A DNA stretch of 64,000 nt, from assembly GCA_025359785.1 (NCBI GenBank), contig JANYET010000035.1, positions 38,465-102,464 on the forward strand, written 5' to 3'. Both the position numbers and the translations under genes were made by a program. The notes beneath the pieces are model-generated. The model did not search any database. It was given only the letters and a program-made list of their open reading frames with translations, and was not told where the DNA came from. Positions within the stretch are counted from its first letter, which is position 1, and the number at the start of each line of letters is the position of its first letter. Below are positions 35,262 through 44,549 of the stretch, piece by piece. This DNA is from Alphaproteobacteria bacterium. GTDB lineage: Bacteria > Pseudomonadota > Alphaproteobacteria > Caulobacterales > Caulobacteraceae.

Positions 35262-36164
35262 TCAGGCCGGATCGGGCCAGGGGCCGCCGAGGCGGCAGCG
35301 GCGGACCCACCAGTCGGGCGCCATGGCTTCCAGACGCTCGGCCAGGCCTTCGGCCTCGATGTCGCCGGCGCACAGGGCAAAGCAAGTTCCGCCCGAGCCC
35401 GAGACGCGGGCCAGCAGGGTCTCGGGCTCGTTCGCCAGGGTCTCCAGCACCGCGCCGACCTGCGGCGCGAGCGCGATGGCCGGGGCTTCCAGATCGTTAC
35501 GTTGGCCCGTCAGCCAGGCGGCAAGGTCGATGGCGTCCTCGAAGGCCTCGGGCGCCGCGGGTGGCGTGACGTCGCCGAACCGGCCGTCCAGGTCGAGCCG
35601 GCGATAGACTTCCGCCGTCGAGACCGCCACGCGCGGGCTGACCAGCACCGCATCCAGCACCGGCAGGCCGGGTGCGGCGGACAGGCGCTCTCCCCGGCCC
35701 TGCGCGATCACCGGAGCCCCCCAGAGACAGGCCGCGCCGTCCGCGCCCAGCGACGCGGCCAGGGCCTCCAGCCGCACGTCGCTGATGGGCAGGTCGAACG
35801 TCTCGCGCAGCAGACGCAGCGCCGCGCCCGCGTCGCTGGAGCCGCCGCCGAGGCCGGACGCCACCGGCAGGTGCTTCTCCAGGCTGAGACCGACCGGCGC
35901 CAGCGGCCGTCGCGCCTCGGCGATCAGGGCGCGGGCCGCGCGCATCACCAGATTGTCGTCCTGAGCGGAGAGCCCAGCCGCGAACGGTCCGGCCACCCGC
36001 AGCGCCAAGGCCTCGGCGTCGAAGGTGGAAACCCGGTCGCCCAGATCGGCGAAGGCCATCAGGCTGCAGATCGGATGGAAACCGCCCTCCCCCGGAACGC
36101 CCAACGGCGCGCCTACATGAAGGAACAGGTTCACCTTGGCGGGCGCGAACGCCACGCGGGCCAC
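35262..36164 (-). CDS. ispE: 4-diphosphocytidyl-2-C-methyl-D-erythritol kinase
   Basis: A 300 aa GHMP kinase of the MEP isoprenoid pathway. Motifs: APAKVNLFLHVG at the start, the ATP loop PVASGLGGGSSDAGAALRLL, and the C-terminal VSGSGGTCFAL. It phosphorylates CDP-methylerythritol in the cytoplasm. The start is a GTG at 36164, two bases after the stop of the TPR lipoprotein gene, so the two are co-transcribed. Confidence 0.95.
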   Translation of the reverse strand: MARVAFAPAKVNLFLHVGAPLGVPGEGGFHPICSLMAFADLGDRVSTFDAEALALRVAGPFAAGLSAQDDNLVMRAARALIAEARRPLAPVGLSLEKHLPVASGLGGGSSDAGAALRLLRETFDLPISDVRLEALAASLGADGAACLWGAPVIAQGRGERLSAAPGLPVLDAVLVSPRVAVSTAEVYRRLDLDGRFGDVTPPAAPEAFEDAIDLAAWLTGQRNDLEAPAIALAPQVGAVLETLANEPETLLARVSGSGGTCFALCAGDIEAEGLAERLEAMAPDWWVRRCRLGGPWPDPA

Positions 36165-36166
36165 GG

Positions 36167-37864
36167 CTATTTGTCGGCGAGCTTCGGCGCGGGCCCGTCG
36201 GGACCCAGGCCCGAGGCCAACTTCGTCTCGGCGTTGAGCTTGATCTTCGGGTCGGGATTCAGCGTCAACACGCGCCGCCACTGGAACTGCGCCTCGTCGC
36301 GGCGGCCGACCCGCCAATAGGCGTCGCCCAGATGGTTGTTGATCTCCGGATCGCCGGCGTCGAGCTCGACGGCCTCCTCCAGCTTCTCGACGGCGGACTT
36401 GAAATCGCCCATCCGGTAGAAGGCCCAGCCCAGCGAATCGACCATGGCGCCGGAGCGCGGATCGGAGGCCACGGCCTTTTCGATCATGCCGCGCGCCTCG
36501 GCCAGGTGCTCGCCCCGGTCGATCCAGCTGTAGCCGAGGTAGTTCAGCAGCTCCGGCTCGTCCGGCCGTTGCAGCAGCGCCGCGCGCAGGTCGGCCTGGG
36601 CGTCGTCCCAGCGGTTCAGCCGCTCGCGCGTCACGCCGCGTGAATAGAGCAGCCGCCAGTCGGGCGTCTTCTGCTCGGCGATCAGGCTATCGAACACGCT
36701 CACCGCCTCGGCATATTGCTCGTCGGCGCGCAGCAGGTCGGCGAGTGTGATCCGCGCATCGACGTCACCGGACGCCGCGGCGGTGCGGGCGAGCCTGAGC
36801 GCGGTCACCTTGTCGTCGGCGTTCTGGTAGGTCCAGGCGAGCTTGGCCTGACCGGTCGAGAACCCTGGCGAACCCGGCTTCGGATGGCCGTAAGCGGCGC
36901 GCGCGGCCTCGGTGTCGCCGGCCCCGACCATCAGGTCGCCGACCATCAGCCAGGCGTCGTCCTTCTGCGGATCGAGCCGCAAGATCATCCGCAGATAGCC
37001 CAGCGCATACTGCGTCTGCTTGCCGGCGATCATCGTCGCGGCGGGCGCCAGCATGGCCTGGGCCGCGCCCTCGCGGATGGTCGGAATGGCGGGCGGCAGC
37101 TTGCCGGCGGCGGCGCGGGCCTGGGCGGCCTTGACCACCACGCTGTCCGGCTCGCGGGCCAGCTGTTCGCCATAGAGCGCGAGCGCGTCCACCTTGCGGC
37201 CGCGCCGCTCAAGGAAGCCGCCGTAGCTGGTCACCGACATCTCGGTCGGGGCGCCCGTCGAAACGGCGGCCTTGAAGTCGGTCTCGGCTTCGTCGTAGCG
37301 CTTGGCGCGTTCGAAAAGGGCCGCCTGACCGAGCTGTCCGAAATAGTCCACCAGCCGGTCGCCGCGCACCTGCGGTCGGACCAGCGAGGCCTCGACGTCA
37401 CCGGCCTGCGCCGCCGCCCAGGGCGCCAGCAGGGCCGCGGCGGAATTGTGCGGGAACGGCACGGCGTTGTTGGCCAGGAGCGCCTGAGCCTCCTTGCCGC
37501 GGCCGCCGGCCATCGCTTCGACGGCCACCACCAGCTTGCCGAGCCGCTTGGTGGACTCCGAAGCCGTCTCATCGCCGGGCGCGAGCGCCGCCGCTTTCGC
37601 GATGTCGCCGGACAACAGGGCCGCGGTGAAGGCTTTCTCGCCGATCATCGGGTCGCCGGTCGCGACCCGGGCCTTTTCGAAGAACTGGGCGGCCTCACCG
37701 CTGCGACCCTTGTTCAGCGCCTGCTCGCCGGCCAGGAACATGCCGTAGGACGAGCCGTTGGCCGCCATCGGTGCGTCACCGCCGGGCGCGGACCCCGGCG
37801 CCGTGGCGCAGGCGGCGAGCAGAATCAGCGGGGCGGCGGCGGCAAACAGCAGAGAAAGGCGCAT
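36167..37864 (-). CDS. TPR-repeat lipoprotein
   Basis: A 565 aa lipoprotein: MRLSLLFAAAAPLILLAACATA has a lipobox (LAAC). The rest is helical TPR-type repeats; the clearest are C-terminal (LLNYLGYSWIDRGEHLAEA, MVDSLGWAFYRMGDFKSAVE, NNHLGDAYWRVGRRDEAQF). Such proteins are outer-membrane-associated scaffolds in Caulobacterales, with no known specific role. The start at 37864 is chosen because it begins the signal peptide; the open frame extends 17 codons further upstream. It lies between etfQO and ispE in the same direction. Confidence 0.88.
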   Translation of the reverse strand: MRLSLLFAAAAPLILLAACATAPGSAPGGDAPMAANGSSYGMFLAGEQALNKGRSGEAAQFFEKARVATGDPMIGEKAFTAALLSGDIAKAAALAPGDETASESTKRLGKLVVAVEAMAGGRGKEAQALLANNAVPFPHNSAAALLAPWAAAQAGDVEASLVRPQVRGDRLVDYFGQLGQAALFERAKRYDEAETDFKAAVSTGAPTEMSVTSYGGFLERRGRKVDALALYGEQLAREPDSVVVKAAQARAAAGKLPPAIPTIREGAAQAMLAPAATMIAGKQTQYALGYLRMILRLDPQKDDAWLMVGDLMVGAGDTEAARAAYGHPKPGSPGFSTGQAKLAWTYQNADDKVTALRLARTAAASGDVDARITLADLLRADEQYAEAVSVFDSLIAEQKTPDWRLLYSRGVTRERLNRWDDAQADLRAALLQRPDEPELLNYLGYSWIDRGEHLAEARGMIEKAVASDPRSGAMVDSLGWAFYRMGDFKSAVEKLEEAVELDAGDPEINNHLGDAYWRVGRRDEAQFQWRRVLTLNPDPKIKLNAETKLASGLGPDGPAPKLADK

Positions 37865-37930
37865 CGTCAGACCTTCGGACCCAAGGATGGCCACCGCAAG
37901 GCGGCCCTCTGTCACGCTTGCAGCATAGGG

Positions 37931-39604
37931 TTACATATTCGGGTAGTTCGGCCCGTCACCGCCCTGCGGCGTCGTCCAGTTGATGTTCTGCGACGGATCC
38001 TTGATGTCACAGGTCTTGCAGTGGACGCAGTTCTGGAAATTGATCTGGAACTTCGGGTTCTGGCCCGCCTCGTCGTAGAGCACCTCGTAGACGCCCGCCG
38101 GGCAGTAGAGCCGCGCGGGCTCACCATATTTCGGCAGATTGATCGCGATCGGCACGGAAGGATCGGTGAGCCTCAGGTGCGCCGGCTGGTTTTCGTCGTG
38201 GTTGGTTGACGACAGGAAGACGGAGGAGAGCTTGTCGAAGCTGAAGACGCCGTCCGGCTTCGGATAGACGATGGGCTTGTAGTCCTTGGCCAGGCCGGTG
38301 GACTCCGCGTCGCTCTTGCCATGCTTCAGCGTGCCGAACGGCGACCAGCCGCCCAGCAGGGTGGCGATCATGGCGTCCATGCCGCCCAGCACCAGGCCCG
38401 GGATCGTCCCGAGCTTGGACCACAGGGGTTTGAAGTTGCGGACGTTCCACAGCTCCTTGGCGATGGCGGACTTGTCGTAGGCCTCCTGATAGGCCGTCAG
38501 GTCGTCGCCCGAGCGGCCGCCCTGGATCGCCGAGAACGCCGCCTCGGCCGCCAGGATGCCGCTCTTCACCGCGTTGTGGCTGCCCTTGATGCGGGGCACA
38601 TTGACCATGCCCGCCGAGCAGCCGAGCAGCGCGCCGCCCGGAAAATAGAGCCTGGGCAACGACTGCGCGCCGCCCTCGGTGATGGCGCGGGCGCCGTAGG
38701 CGATGCGCTTGCCGCCTTGCAGATAGGGCGTGATCGACGGGTGGGTCTTGAAGCGCTGGAACTCGTCGAAAGGCGAGAGCCAGGGGTTCTTGTAATTGAG
38801 GTGCAGCACGAAGCCGATGGCCACGTAGTTGTCCCCGAAATGATACATGAACGAGCCGCCGCCGGTGGCGTTGTCCAGGGGCCAGCCGAAGGTGTGCTGG
38901 GTCAGGCCGGCCTCGAACGCCGCATCCGGAACCTGCCACAATTCCTTGATCCCGATGCCGAATTTCTGTGGCTCGCTTTCGGCGGACAGGCTGTATTTGG
39001 CCAGCAGCTGTTTCGCCAAGGAGCCCCGCACCCCTTCGCCGATGAAGGTGTATTTGGCGTGCAGCTCGATCCCCGGCTGGTAGTCGGCGGTCGGCTCGCC
39101 GTCCTTGCCGATGCCGAACACCCCGGCCACCACGCCCTTCACCGAGCCGTCGGCGTTGTAGACCACCTCGGAGGCGGCCATGCCGGGATAAATCTCGACG
39201 CCCAGCCCCTCGGCGTGGGCCGCCAGCGAGCGGCAGACGTTGGCCAGCGAGGCGATGTAGTTGCCGTGGTTCAGCATCCACTTGGGGAACGGCAGCCAGG
39301 AGATGTCGAGCGCGCCCTTCGGGCCGAGCATCACGAACTTGTCGCGGGTGACCTTGGTCTCCAGGGGAATGCCCAGCGCCTGCCAGTCGGGCAGCAGCTG
39401 CTCGATGCCGCTGGGATCGATCACCGCGCCGGACAGGATGTGCGCCCCAACCTCGGAGCCTTTCTCCAGCACCGCGACGGTGATCTCGCTGCCGGCCGCG
39501 GCGGCCAGCTGCTTCAGGCGGATGGCGGCGGCAAGACCCGACGGCCCCGCGCCGACGATGACGACGTCGTATTCCATCGCCTCGCGCTCAACGCTTTCGC
39601 TCAT
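37931..39604 (-). CDS. Electron transfer flavoprotein-ubiquinone oxidoreductase
   Basis: A 557 aa ETF-QO. FAD site: YDVVIVGAGPSGLAAAIRLK near the N-terminus. The C-terminal 4Fe-4S ligands are seen in RLYCPAGVYE and NCVHCKTCDIKDPSQNINW. The ubiquinone-binding region includes YVAIGFVLHLNYKNPWLSPF. It passes electrons from acyl-CoA dehydrogenases through ETF to the quinone pool at the inner membrane. It is the first gene of the etfQO, TPR lipoprotein, ispE run. Confidence 0.97.
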   Translation of the reverse strand: MSESVEREAMEYDVVIVGAGPSGLAAAIRLKQLAAAAGSEITVAVLEKGSEVGAHILSGAVIDPSGIEQLLPDWQALGIPLETKVTRDKFVMLGPKGALDISWLPFPKWMLNHGNYIASLANVCRSLAAHAEGLGVEIYPGMAASEVVYNADGSVKGVVAGVFGIGKDGEPTADYQPGIELHAKYTFIGEGVRGSLAKQLLAKYSLSAESEPQKFGIGIKELWQVPDAAFEAGLTQHTFGWPLDNATGGGSFMYHFGDNYVAIGFVLHLNYKNPWLSPFDEFQRFKTHPSITPYLQGGKRIAYGARAITEGGAQSLPRLYFPGGALLGCSAGMVNVPRIKGSHNAVKSGILAAEAAFSAIQGGRSGDDLTAYQEAYDKSAIAKELWNVRNFKPLWSKLGTIPGLVLGGMDAMIATLLGGWSPFGTLKHGKSDAESTGLAKDYKPIVYPKPDGVFSFDKLSSVFLSSTNHDENQPAHLRLTDPSVPIAINLPKYGEPARLYCPAGVYEVLYDEAGQNPKFQINFQNCVHCKTCDIKDPSQNINWTTPQGGDGPNYPNM

Positions 39605-39707
39605 GCCCCGGTGCTCCGTTGATCCCTTGACCGACTTATCGGAAGGTCACCTAGCGATGGTCAAGGAAAAGCCGCGACGCCTCGCCAGCTAAAAAGGAGC
39701 GAACCCC

Positions 39708-40931
39708 ATGCGCCTGACGGTCCTGGCCTGCGCGCTCGCGCTCATCATCCCGGGTTTGCAAGCCGGGGGCGCGCACGCCGCCGCCGCGCGCTGGATCGGA
39801 ACCTGGGCCGCCTCGCCGGCCCCGCCGATGGCCTCGCCGCCCGGCGCACGGTTCCCCGGCACGCCCACCTTCAACAACCAGACGGTGACGCAACTTGTGC
39901 GCCTGAGCGCCGGCGGCCAGCGCCTGCGCATCCGTCTGAGCAATGAATATGGCGCCAGGCCCCTGGCCATCGGCGCGGCTCGCGTCGCCCTGGTCGGCAC
40001 GGACGGCGCGGTCGTGCCGGGCAGCGACCGGGTGGTGACCTTCGCGGGCGCCCCGGCCGCCACCCTGCCGCCCGGCGGCCCACTGATCAGCGATCCGGTG
40101 TCGCTGCCGACCAAGGCGCTGGGCCGCCTGCGCGTCAGCCTCTACCTGCCCACCGACACCAACGGCTGCACCTGCCACATGAGCGGCGGGGAGCTGGTGC
40201 AGGTCGCGACCGGCGACATGACGAAGGACACCGCCCCGATCAAGGGCCCGGCCACCTTTCGCGCGTTCCTGACCGGCGTGGAGGTGGAGACCGCCGCACC
40301 GCCACGCCCGGTGATCGTGGCCTTCGGCGATTCCATCACCGACGGCTACCGCTCCACCGACGGCGCCGACCGCCGCTGGCCCGACCGCCTGGCCGAGCGC
40401 CTCGCGACGCGGTCGCCGGGTAGGTCGGTCGCCGTCGCAAACGCCGGGATCGGCGGAAATCGGGTGCTGAGCGACGGCGTCGTCCCAATCTTCGGCCAGA
40501 GCGCGCTGTCCCGCTTCGACCGCGACGTGCTGGCCACGCCGGGAGCCACACACGTCATCGTCCTGGAGGGCGTCAACGACCTGGGGGCCAGCAAGACCGA
40601 CCCGCCCAAGGCGCAGGCGCTGATCGGCGGATATCGCCAGCTGATCGACCGCGCCCATGCCCACGGCCTGAAGATCATCGGCGCGACGATCCTGCCCTAT
40701 GGCGGCGCGGCCTATTGGGGCGCGCCGGGCGAGGCCGAGCGCCAGACCGTCAACGCCTGGATCCGCACCGGCCACGGCTTCGACGGCGTCATCGACTTCG
40801 ACGCCGCCACCCGCGATCCGGCCAAGCCCGACCACATGCGCGCCGACCTGCAGTCCGGCGACTGGCTGCACCCCAACGACGCCGGCTATCGCGTCATGGG
40901 CGACGCCATCGATCTGGCGCTGTTTCGCTAG
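39708..40931 (+). CDS. Secreted SGNH/GDSL hydrolase
   Basis: A 407 aa esterase precursor. A signal peptide (MRLTVLACALALIIPGLQAG) precedes an N-terminal beta domain and the SGNH domain: block I VIVAFGDSITDGYRS (Ser nucleophile), block II GIGGNRV, block III VILEGVNDLG, block V DWLHPNDAGY (Asp-His). It probably cleaves acyl or acetyl esters of carbohydrates or lipids outside the cytoplasm. AAAGGAG lies nine bases before the ATG. Confidence 0.93.
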   Translation: MRLTVLACALALIIPGLQAGGAHAAAARWIGTWAASPAPPMASPPGARFPGTPTFNNQTVTQLVRLSAGGQRLRIRLSNEYGARPLAIGAARVALVGTDGAVVPGSDRVVTFAGAPAATLPPGGPLISDPVSLPTKALGRLRVSLYLPTDTNGCTCHMSGGELVQVATGDMTKDTAPIKGPATFRAFLTGVEVETAAPPRPVIVAFGDSITDGYRSTDGADRRWPDRLAERLATRSPGRSVAVANAGIGGNRVLSDGVVPIFGQSALSRFDRDVLATPGATHVIVLEGVNDLGASKTDPPKAQALIGGYRQLIDRAHAHGLKIIGATILPYGGAAYWGAPGEAERQTVNAWIRTGHGFDGVIDFDAATRDPAKPDHMRADLQSGDWLHPNDAGYRVMGDAIDLALFR

Positions 40932-40940
40932 GGCGCGGCG

Positions 40941-41423
40941 ATGCCCGGCTGGGACAACTTCTTCGTGGCTCAGGTCGGCGCTTCCGCGGCGCTGGCCGGG
41001 CTCGTCTTCGTCGGAATCTCGATCAACCTGACCAAGATCATCGCCTCCGGCTACCTGCCGAACCGGGCGCAGGAGGCGCTGCTGGTCCTAATGCTGACCC
41101 TGATCCTGTCGTCCCTGTTCCTGATCCCCGGCCAGACCACCACCAGCCTGGGTATCGAGGTTATAGTGGGCGGCCTCCTGGCCTGGATCGCGGTAGTCTA
41201 CCTGCACATCGACAGCTTCCGGCGCATGGAGCCCGACTTTCGCGGTCGCGCGCTCACCGCCGCCATTCTGGGCCAGGTCTCGGCCCTTTCCATCTGGATC
41301 GCCGGCGCGGTGTTGCTCGTGGCCGGCCCGGTTGGCCTCTACTGGCTCGTGCCCGGCCTGCTGCTCAGTTACGTCGTGGCCCTGGCCAATGCCTGGGTCC
41401 TGATCGTCGAGATCAACCGCTAG
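40941..41423 (+). CDS. Membrane protein of unknown function
   Basis: A 160 aa protein with about four or five membrane helices (VGASAALAGLVFVGISINL, ALLVLMLTLILSSLFLIPG, IEVIVGGLLAWIAVVYLHI, LLVAGPVGLYWLVPGLLLSY). The N-terminal FFVAQVGASAALAGLVFVG is a pattern I know from conserved hypothetical membrane proteins. It lies nine bases after the SGNH gene and probably shares its transcript. Confidence 0.78.
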   Translation: MPGWDNFFVAQVGASAALAGLVFVGISINLTKIIASGYLPNRAQEALLVLMLTLILSSLFLIPGQTTTSLGIEVIVGGLLAWIAVVYLHIDSFRRMEPDFRGRALTAAILGQVSALSIWIAGAVLLVAGPVGLYWLVPGLLLSYVVALANAWVLIVEINR

Positions 41424-41480
41424 TCCCCAAGAACGCCTGAAAACCGCGCGTTTTCCGCTCGCCAGACCGCCGGCGACTCC

Positions 41481-41496
41481 ATATTGTATACAGTAT
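41481..41496. promoter_or_regulatory. Palindrome overlapping the GntR gene start codon
   Basis: ATATTGTATACAGTAT is a palindrome with one mismatched pair, centred on TGTATACA. TTGTATACAA-type sites are typical operators of FCD-class GntR regulators. The last two bases are the first two of the ATG at 41495, so a bound regulator would block its own transcription or translation start. Confidence 0.65.
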
Positions 41497-42166
41497 GCAA
41501 AACACCGAGCCCCTGCGCCGTCTGAACATCAGCGAAGCCGTCGCCGACACCGTCCGCGCCATGATCGTCGACGGGCGCCTCGGGCCCGGCGAGCGGATCA
41601 ACGAGGTGCGGCTGTCGGAAGCGCTTGGCGTCAGCCGCACGCCGCTGCGCGAGGCGCTCAGCCGTCTCGCTTCCGAGGGCGCCCTCTCCGCGACGCCGGC
41701 CATCGGCTATTCGGTGCGGCCGCTGACGGTCGAGGAATTCGAGCAGGTCTACGCCATCCGCCCGCTGCTCGACCCCGAGGCGCTGCGGCTGGCCGGCCTG
41801 CCTTCAGCCGCCGGGCTCGCCAAGCTGGAGGCGCTCAATCGCCGCTTCATCGAGGCCCAGGACGCCGAGACGGCCATCACTCTGGATGACGACTGGCACC
41901 GCGCGCTGATCGCGGCCTGCCCCAACAAGGTGCTGCTGGAGATGATCGACGCCATGATCCTGCGCACCCGCCGCTACGAAGTGGCGCTGATGCGCGAAAC
42001 GCCCAACCGGCGCGTCGCGGGCGAGGATCACGAGCGGATCATGGCGGCCTTGCGCGCCGGCGACCTGCCCGAGGCCTGCGCGGCGCTCAAGCACAATATG
42101 CAGACCGGGTTCGATCCCGTGGTGGCCTGGCTGACCGCCCGCGCCGAAGCCGGAGCCGCGGCGTGA
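41495..42166 (+). CDS. GntR-family regulator (FCD class)
   Basis: A 223 aa repressor: winged HTH in residues 15-75 (MIVDGRLGPGERINEVRLSE, LGVSRTPLREALSRLASEG) and an FCD ligand domain behind it (EQVYAIRPLLDPEALRLAGL, DDDWHRALIAACPNKVLLEM, EDHERIMAALRAGDLPEACA). The metal-binding D and H residues of FCD domains appear as D in DDDWH and H in DHERI. It is probably autoregulated through the palindrome at its start. Its stop overlaps the GTG of the serine hydrolase gene (GTGA), so the hydrolase is a likely target. Confidence 0.93.
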   Translation: MQNTEPLRRLNISEAVADTVRAMIVDGRLGPGERINEVRLSEALGVSRTPLREALSRLASEGALSATPAIGYSVRPLTVEEFEQVYAIRPLLDPEALRLAGLPSAAGLAKLEALNRRFIEAQDAETAITLDDDWHRALIAACPNKVLLEMIDAMILRTRRYEVALMRETPNRRVAGEDHERIMAALRAGDLPEACAALKHNMQTGFDPVVAWLTARAEAGAAA

Positions 42167-43953
42167 GGCTCTCGCTCGCCGCCTGGATGCTCGCCGCCGC
42201 CATCGCCCTGCCCGCCTGCGCCCAACCCGCGGCGGACCCCGTGGTGGGCCTTTGGCGCTATCAGGAGCGTTCGGACCCCGCCCTGCACGGCGCGCTCGCG
42301 CTCACCCACAGCGGCAAGGCCTGGCGGGCGTCGCTCGGCGGCCGGGAGGCGGTCGGCGAGAAGACCGGGAGCGAGCTGCGCTTCGACTTCCCGCAGGGCC
42401 TCGGCCAGCTCCGCGTGCGCCTCGCCGGTCACGCGGCCCAGGGCTACTGGCGGCAACCCGCTGGCGACATCGGGCCGCCCCAGACCTACGCGACGCCGGT
42501 CGCCTTGAAGGCCACCGCGAATGGCTGGCGCGGCGAGGTACGCCCGCTCGCCACCATCTTCACCCTCTATCTGAAGGTCTTCCGCGACGCCGACGGGAGC
42601 CTGGTCGGCGCCTTCCGGAATCCCGAGTTCAACCTGAACCACGGCCGCACCCAGTTCCTGGTCAGCCACGACGGCGAGGTGGTCCATTTCACGAGCCGCC
42701 CGGCGCAAGGCCAGTCGCCGAGCCGCTTCGACGCCAGGCTGGCCGAAGGTGGCCTGCGCATCGACTGGCCCGGCTTCAACCACCCCTTGGACCTCAGGCC
42801 GGCCGTCGGCGCGGAGGCGCAAGCCTTCTATCCGCGGCCGCCCGGTGGGCCGCGCTACGCCTATCGCCCACCGCCGAGGCTCGCCGATGGCTGGGCCACC
42901 GCCAAGGCCTCGACCACCGGCCTCGACGAGGCGGCCCTCACGCGCATCGTCCAGACCCAGATCGACACCGATCCCGCCGCGCTGCGGCCGCAGCTCATGC
43001 AGTCGATCCTGGTCGCCCACCGCGGCAAGCTGGTGCTCGAGGAGTATTTCTACGGCTACGATCGAACGACGCGCCACGACGTGCGATCCGGCGGCAAGAC
43101 CTACGCTTCGGTGATGCTGGGGGCGGTGATGATGCGGGACTCCGGCATCGGCCCCGACAGCCGAATCTACGACCTGATGAAAGGGCGCGGCCCCTTCGCC
43201 AATCCCGATCCCCGCAAGGCTGAGATCACGCTGGCCCACCTGATGACCCGCACCTCGGGCTTGGCCTGCAACGACAACGACGAGGCTTCGCCGGGCAATG
43301 AGGAAACCATGCAGTCGCAGGCCGGCCAGCCGGACTGGTGGAAATACACACTCGACCTGCCGATGGCCCACGATCCGGGGACCCGCTACGCCTACTGCTC
43401 GGCGAACCCCAACCTGGTCGGAGGCGCGCTCACCGCACGGACCGGAACCTGGCTGCCGGAACTGTTCGACCGGACGGTCGCCAGGCCCCTGCAGTTCGGG
43501 ACCTATTCCTGGGACCTGATGCCGACCGGCGAAGGCTATCAGGGCGGCGGCGCCTACATTCTTCCGCGCGACTACCTGAAGATCGGCCAGGCCTATCTCG
43601 ATGGCGGCGTCTGGCATGGCCGGCGCATCGTCAGCGCCGACTGGGCGAGGCGCTCCACCGCTATCCACCAGGCGGTCAGCCCGACGACGACCGGCTACAG
43701 CCCCGAGGAATTTCAGAACTTCTATGTCCTGGGGCAAGACGGTTACGCTTGGCACATCAGCCGGCTGAAGGTCGGCGACCGCGTCTTTCAGGACTACGAG
43801 GCCACCGGCAACGGCGGCCAGGTGCTGATCGTGGTGCCGGAAGCCGATCTGGTCGTGGCCTTCACCGGCGGCAACTATGGCCAGGGCGGCATCTGGAACC
43901 GTTGGAAAGACCAGATCGTCGCTCAGCAGATCATCCCGGCGATCCGGCCCTAG
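42163..43953 (+). CDS. Serine hydrolase lipoprotein, beta-lactamase/class C PBP fold
   Basis: A 596 aa protein with a lipobox signal (AIALPACAQ). Residues about 300-590 are a beta-lactamase-like domain: SGGKTYASVMLG supplies the SxxK motif, YAYCSANPNLVGG the YxS/N motif, and the far C-terminus HISRLKVGD and GNGGQVLIVV the KTG-like region. The first 250 residues form a separate beta-rich domain. It is probably an esterase or peptidase of the class C family rather than a resistance enzyme. The GTG start overlaps the GntR gene. Confidence 0.85.
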   Translation: MRLSLAAWMLAAAIALPACAQPAADPVVGLWRYQERSDPALHGALALTHSGKAWRASLGGREAVGEKTGSELRFDFPQGLGQLRVRLAGHAAQGYWRQPAGDIGPPQTYATPVALKATANGWRGEVRPLATIFTLYLKVFRDADGSLVGAFRNPEFNLNHGRTQFLVSHDGEVVHFTSRPAQGQSPSRFDARLAEGGLRIDWPGFNHPLDLRPAVGAEAQAFYPRPPGGPRYAYRPPPRLADGWATAKASTTGLDEAALTRIVQTQIDTDPAALRPQLMQSILVAHRGKLVLEEYFYGYDRTTRHDVRSGGKTYASVMLGAVMMRDSGIGPDSRIYDLMKGRGPFANPDPRKAEITLAHLMTRTSGLACNDNDEASPGNEETMQSQAGQPDWWKYTLDLPMAHDPGTRYAYCSANPNLVGGALTARTGTWLPELFDRTVARPLQFGTYSWDLMPTGEGYQGGGAYILPRDYLKIGQAYLDGGVWHGRRIVSADWARRSTAIHQAVSPTTTGYSPEEFQNFYVLGQDGYAWHISRLKVGDRVFQDYEATGNGGQVLIVVPEADLVVAFTGGNYGQGGIWNRWKDQIVAQQIIPAIRP

Positions 43954-43962
43954 CCGCCTCGC

Positions 43963-44433
43963 CTAGCCCTTGTAGGCGGCCTGCAGCTTGGCGACGTCGA
44001 GCTTTTGCATCTGCATCATTGCCGCGACGGCCCGGTTGCGGCCGGCCGCGTCCGGCCCGCCGATGGTTTCGAAAAGCTGCTTCGGCACGACCTGCCAGGA
44101 AAAGCCGAAGCGGTCCTTTAGCCAGCCGCACATGCTGGGCGAGCCGCCCTCGACGAGCTTATCCCAGTAGTGGTCGACCTCGGCCTGATCCTGGCAGTCG
44201 ATCATGAACGAGACCGCCTCGGAGAAGGTGAACTGCGGCCCGCCGTTCAGCGCCGTCACCCGGAAGCCGTCCAGCTCGAAGTCGACGGTCAGCACCGTGC
44301 CGGGCTCTCCGGGCGCGCCGGGTGGGTTGGCCATGGTCGATCTGATTTTCGAGTTGGGGAACACCGAGACGTAGAACTCGGCGGCCTCCTTGGCCTCGGT
44401 GTTGAACCACAGGAACGGATGGAGCTTGGGCAT
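43963..44433 (-). CDS. VOC-superfamily protein, PhnB-like
   Basis: A 156 aa protein: MPKLHPFLWFNTEAKEAAEF, VLTVDFELDGFRVTALNGGP, then GWLKDRFGFSWQVVPKQLFE. This is the 'PhnB-like / 3-demethylubiquinone methyltransferase domain' group of the vicinal oxygen chelate fold, small cytosolic proteins of mostly unknown catalytic role. It is convergent with the serine hydrolase gene, with a gap of about nine bases. Confidence 0.9.
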   Translation of the reverse strand: MPKLHPFLWFNTEAKEAAEFYVSVFPNSKIRSTMANPPGAPGEPGTVLTVDFELDGFRVTALNGGPQFTFSEAVSFMIDCQDQAEVDHYWDKLVEGGSPSMCGWLKDRFGFSWQVVPKQLFETIGGPDAAGRNRAVAAMMQMQKLDVAKLQAAYKG

Positions 44434-44549
44434 CGGGGTCTCCGTGACGATGGCGTTTGCCCGAAGGACGCCCGAACGTGCGCGGCGCCGACATCGGGGT
44501 CGGTGTTTTTTCCAACCTAAGGCGCACGAACCGCGATAGGCCAGCGCTT

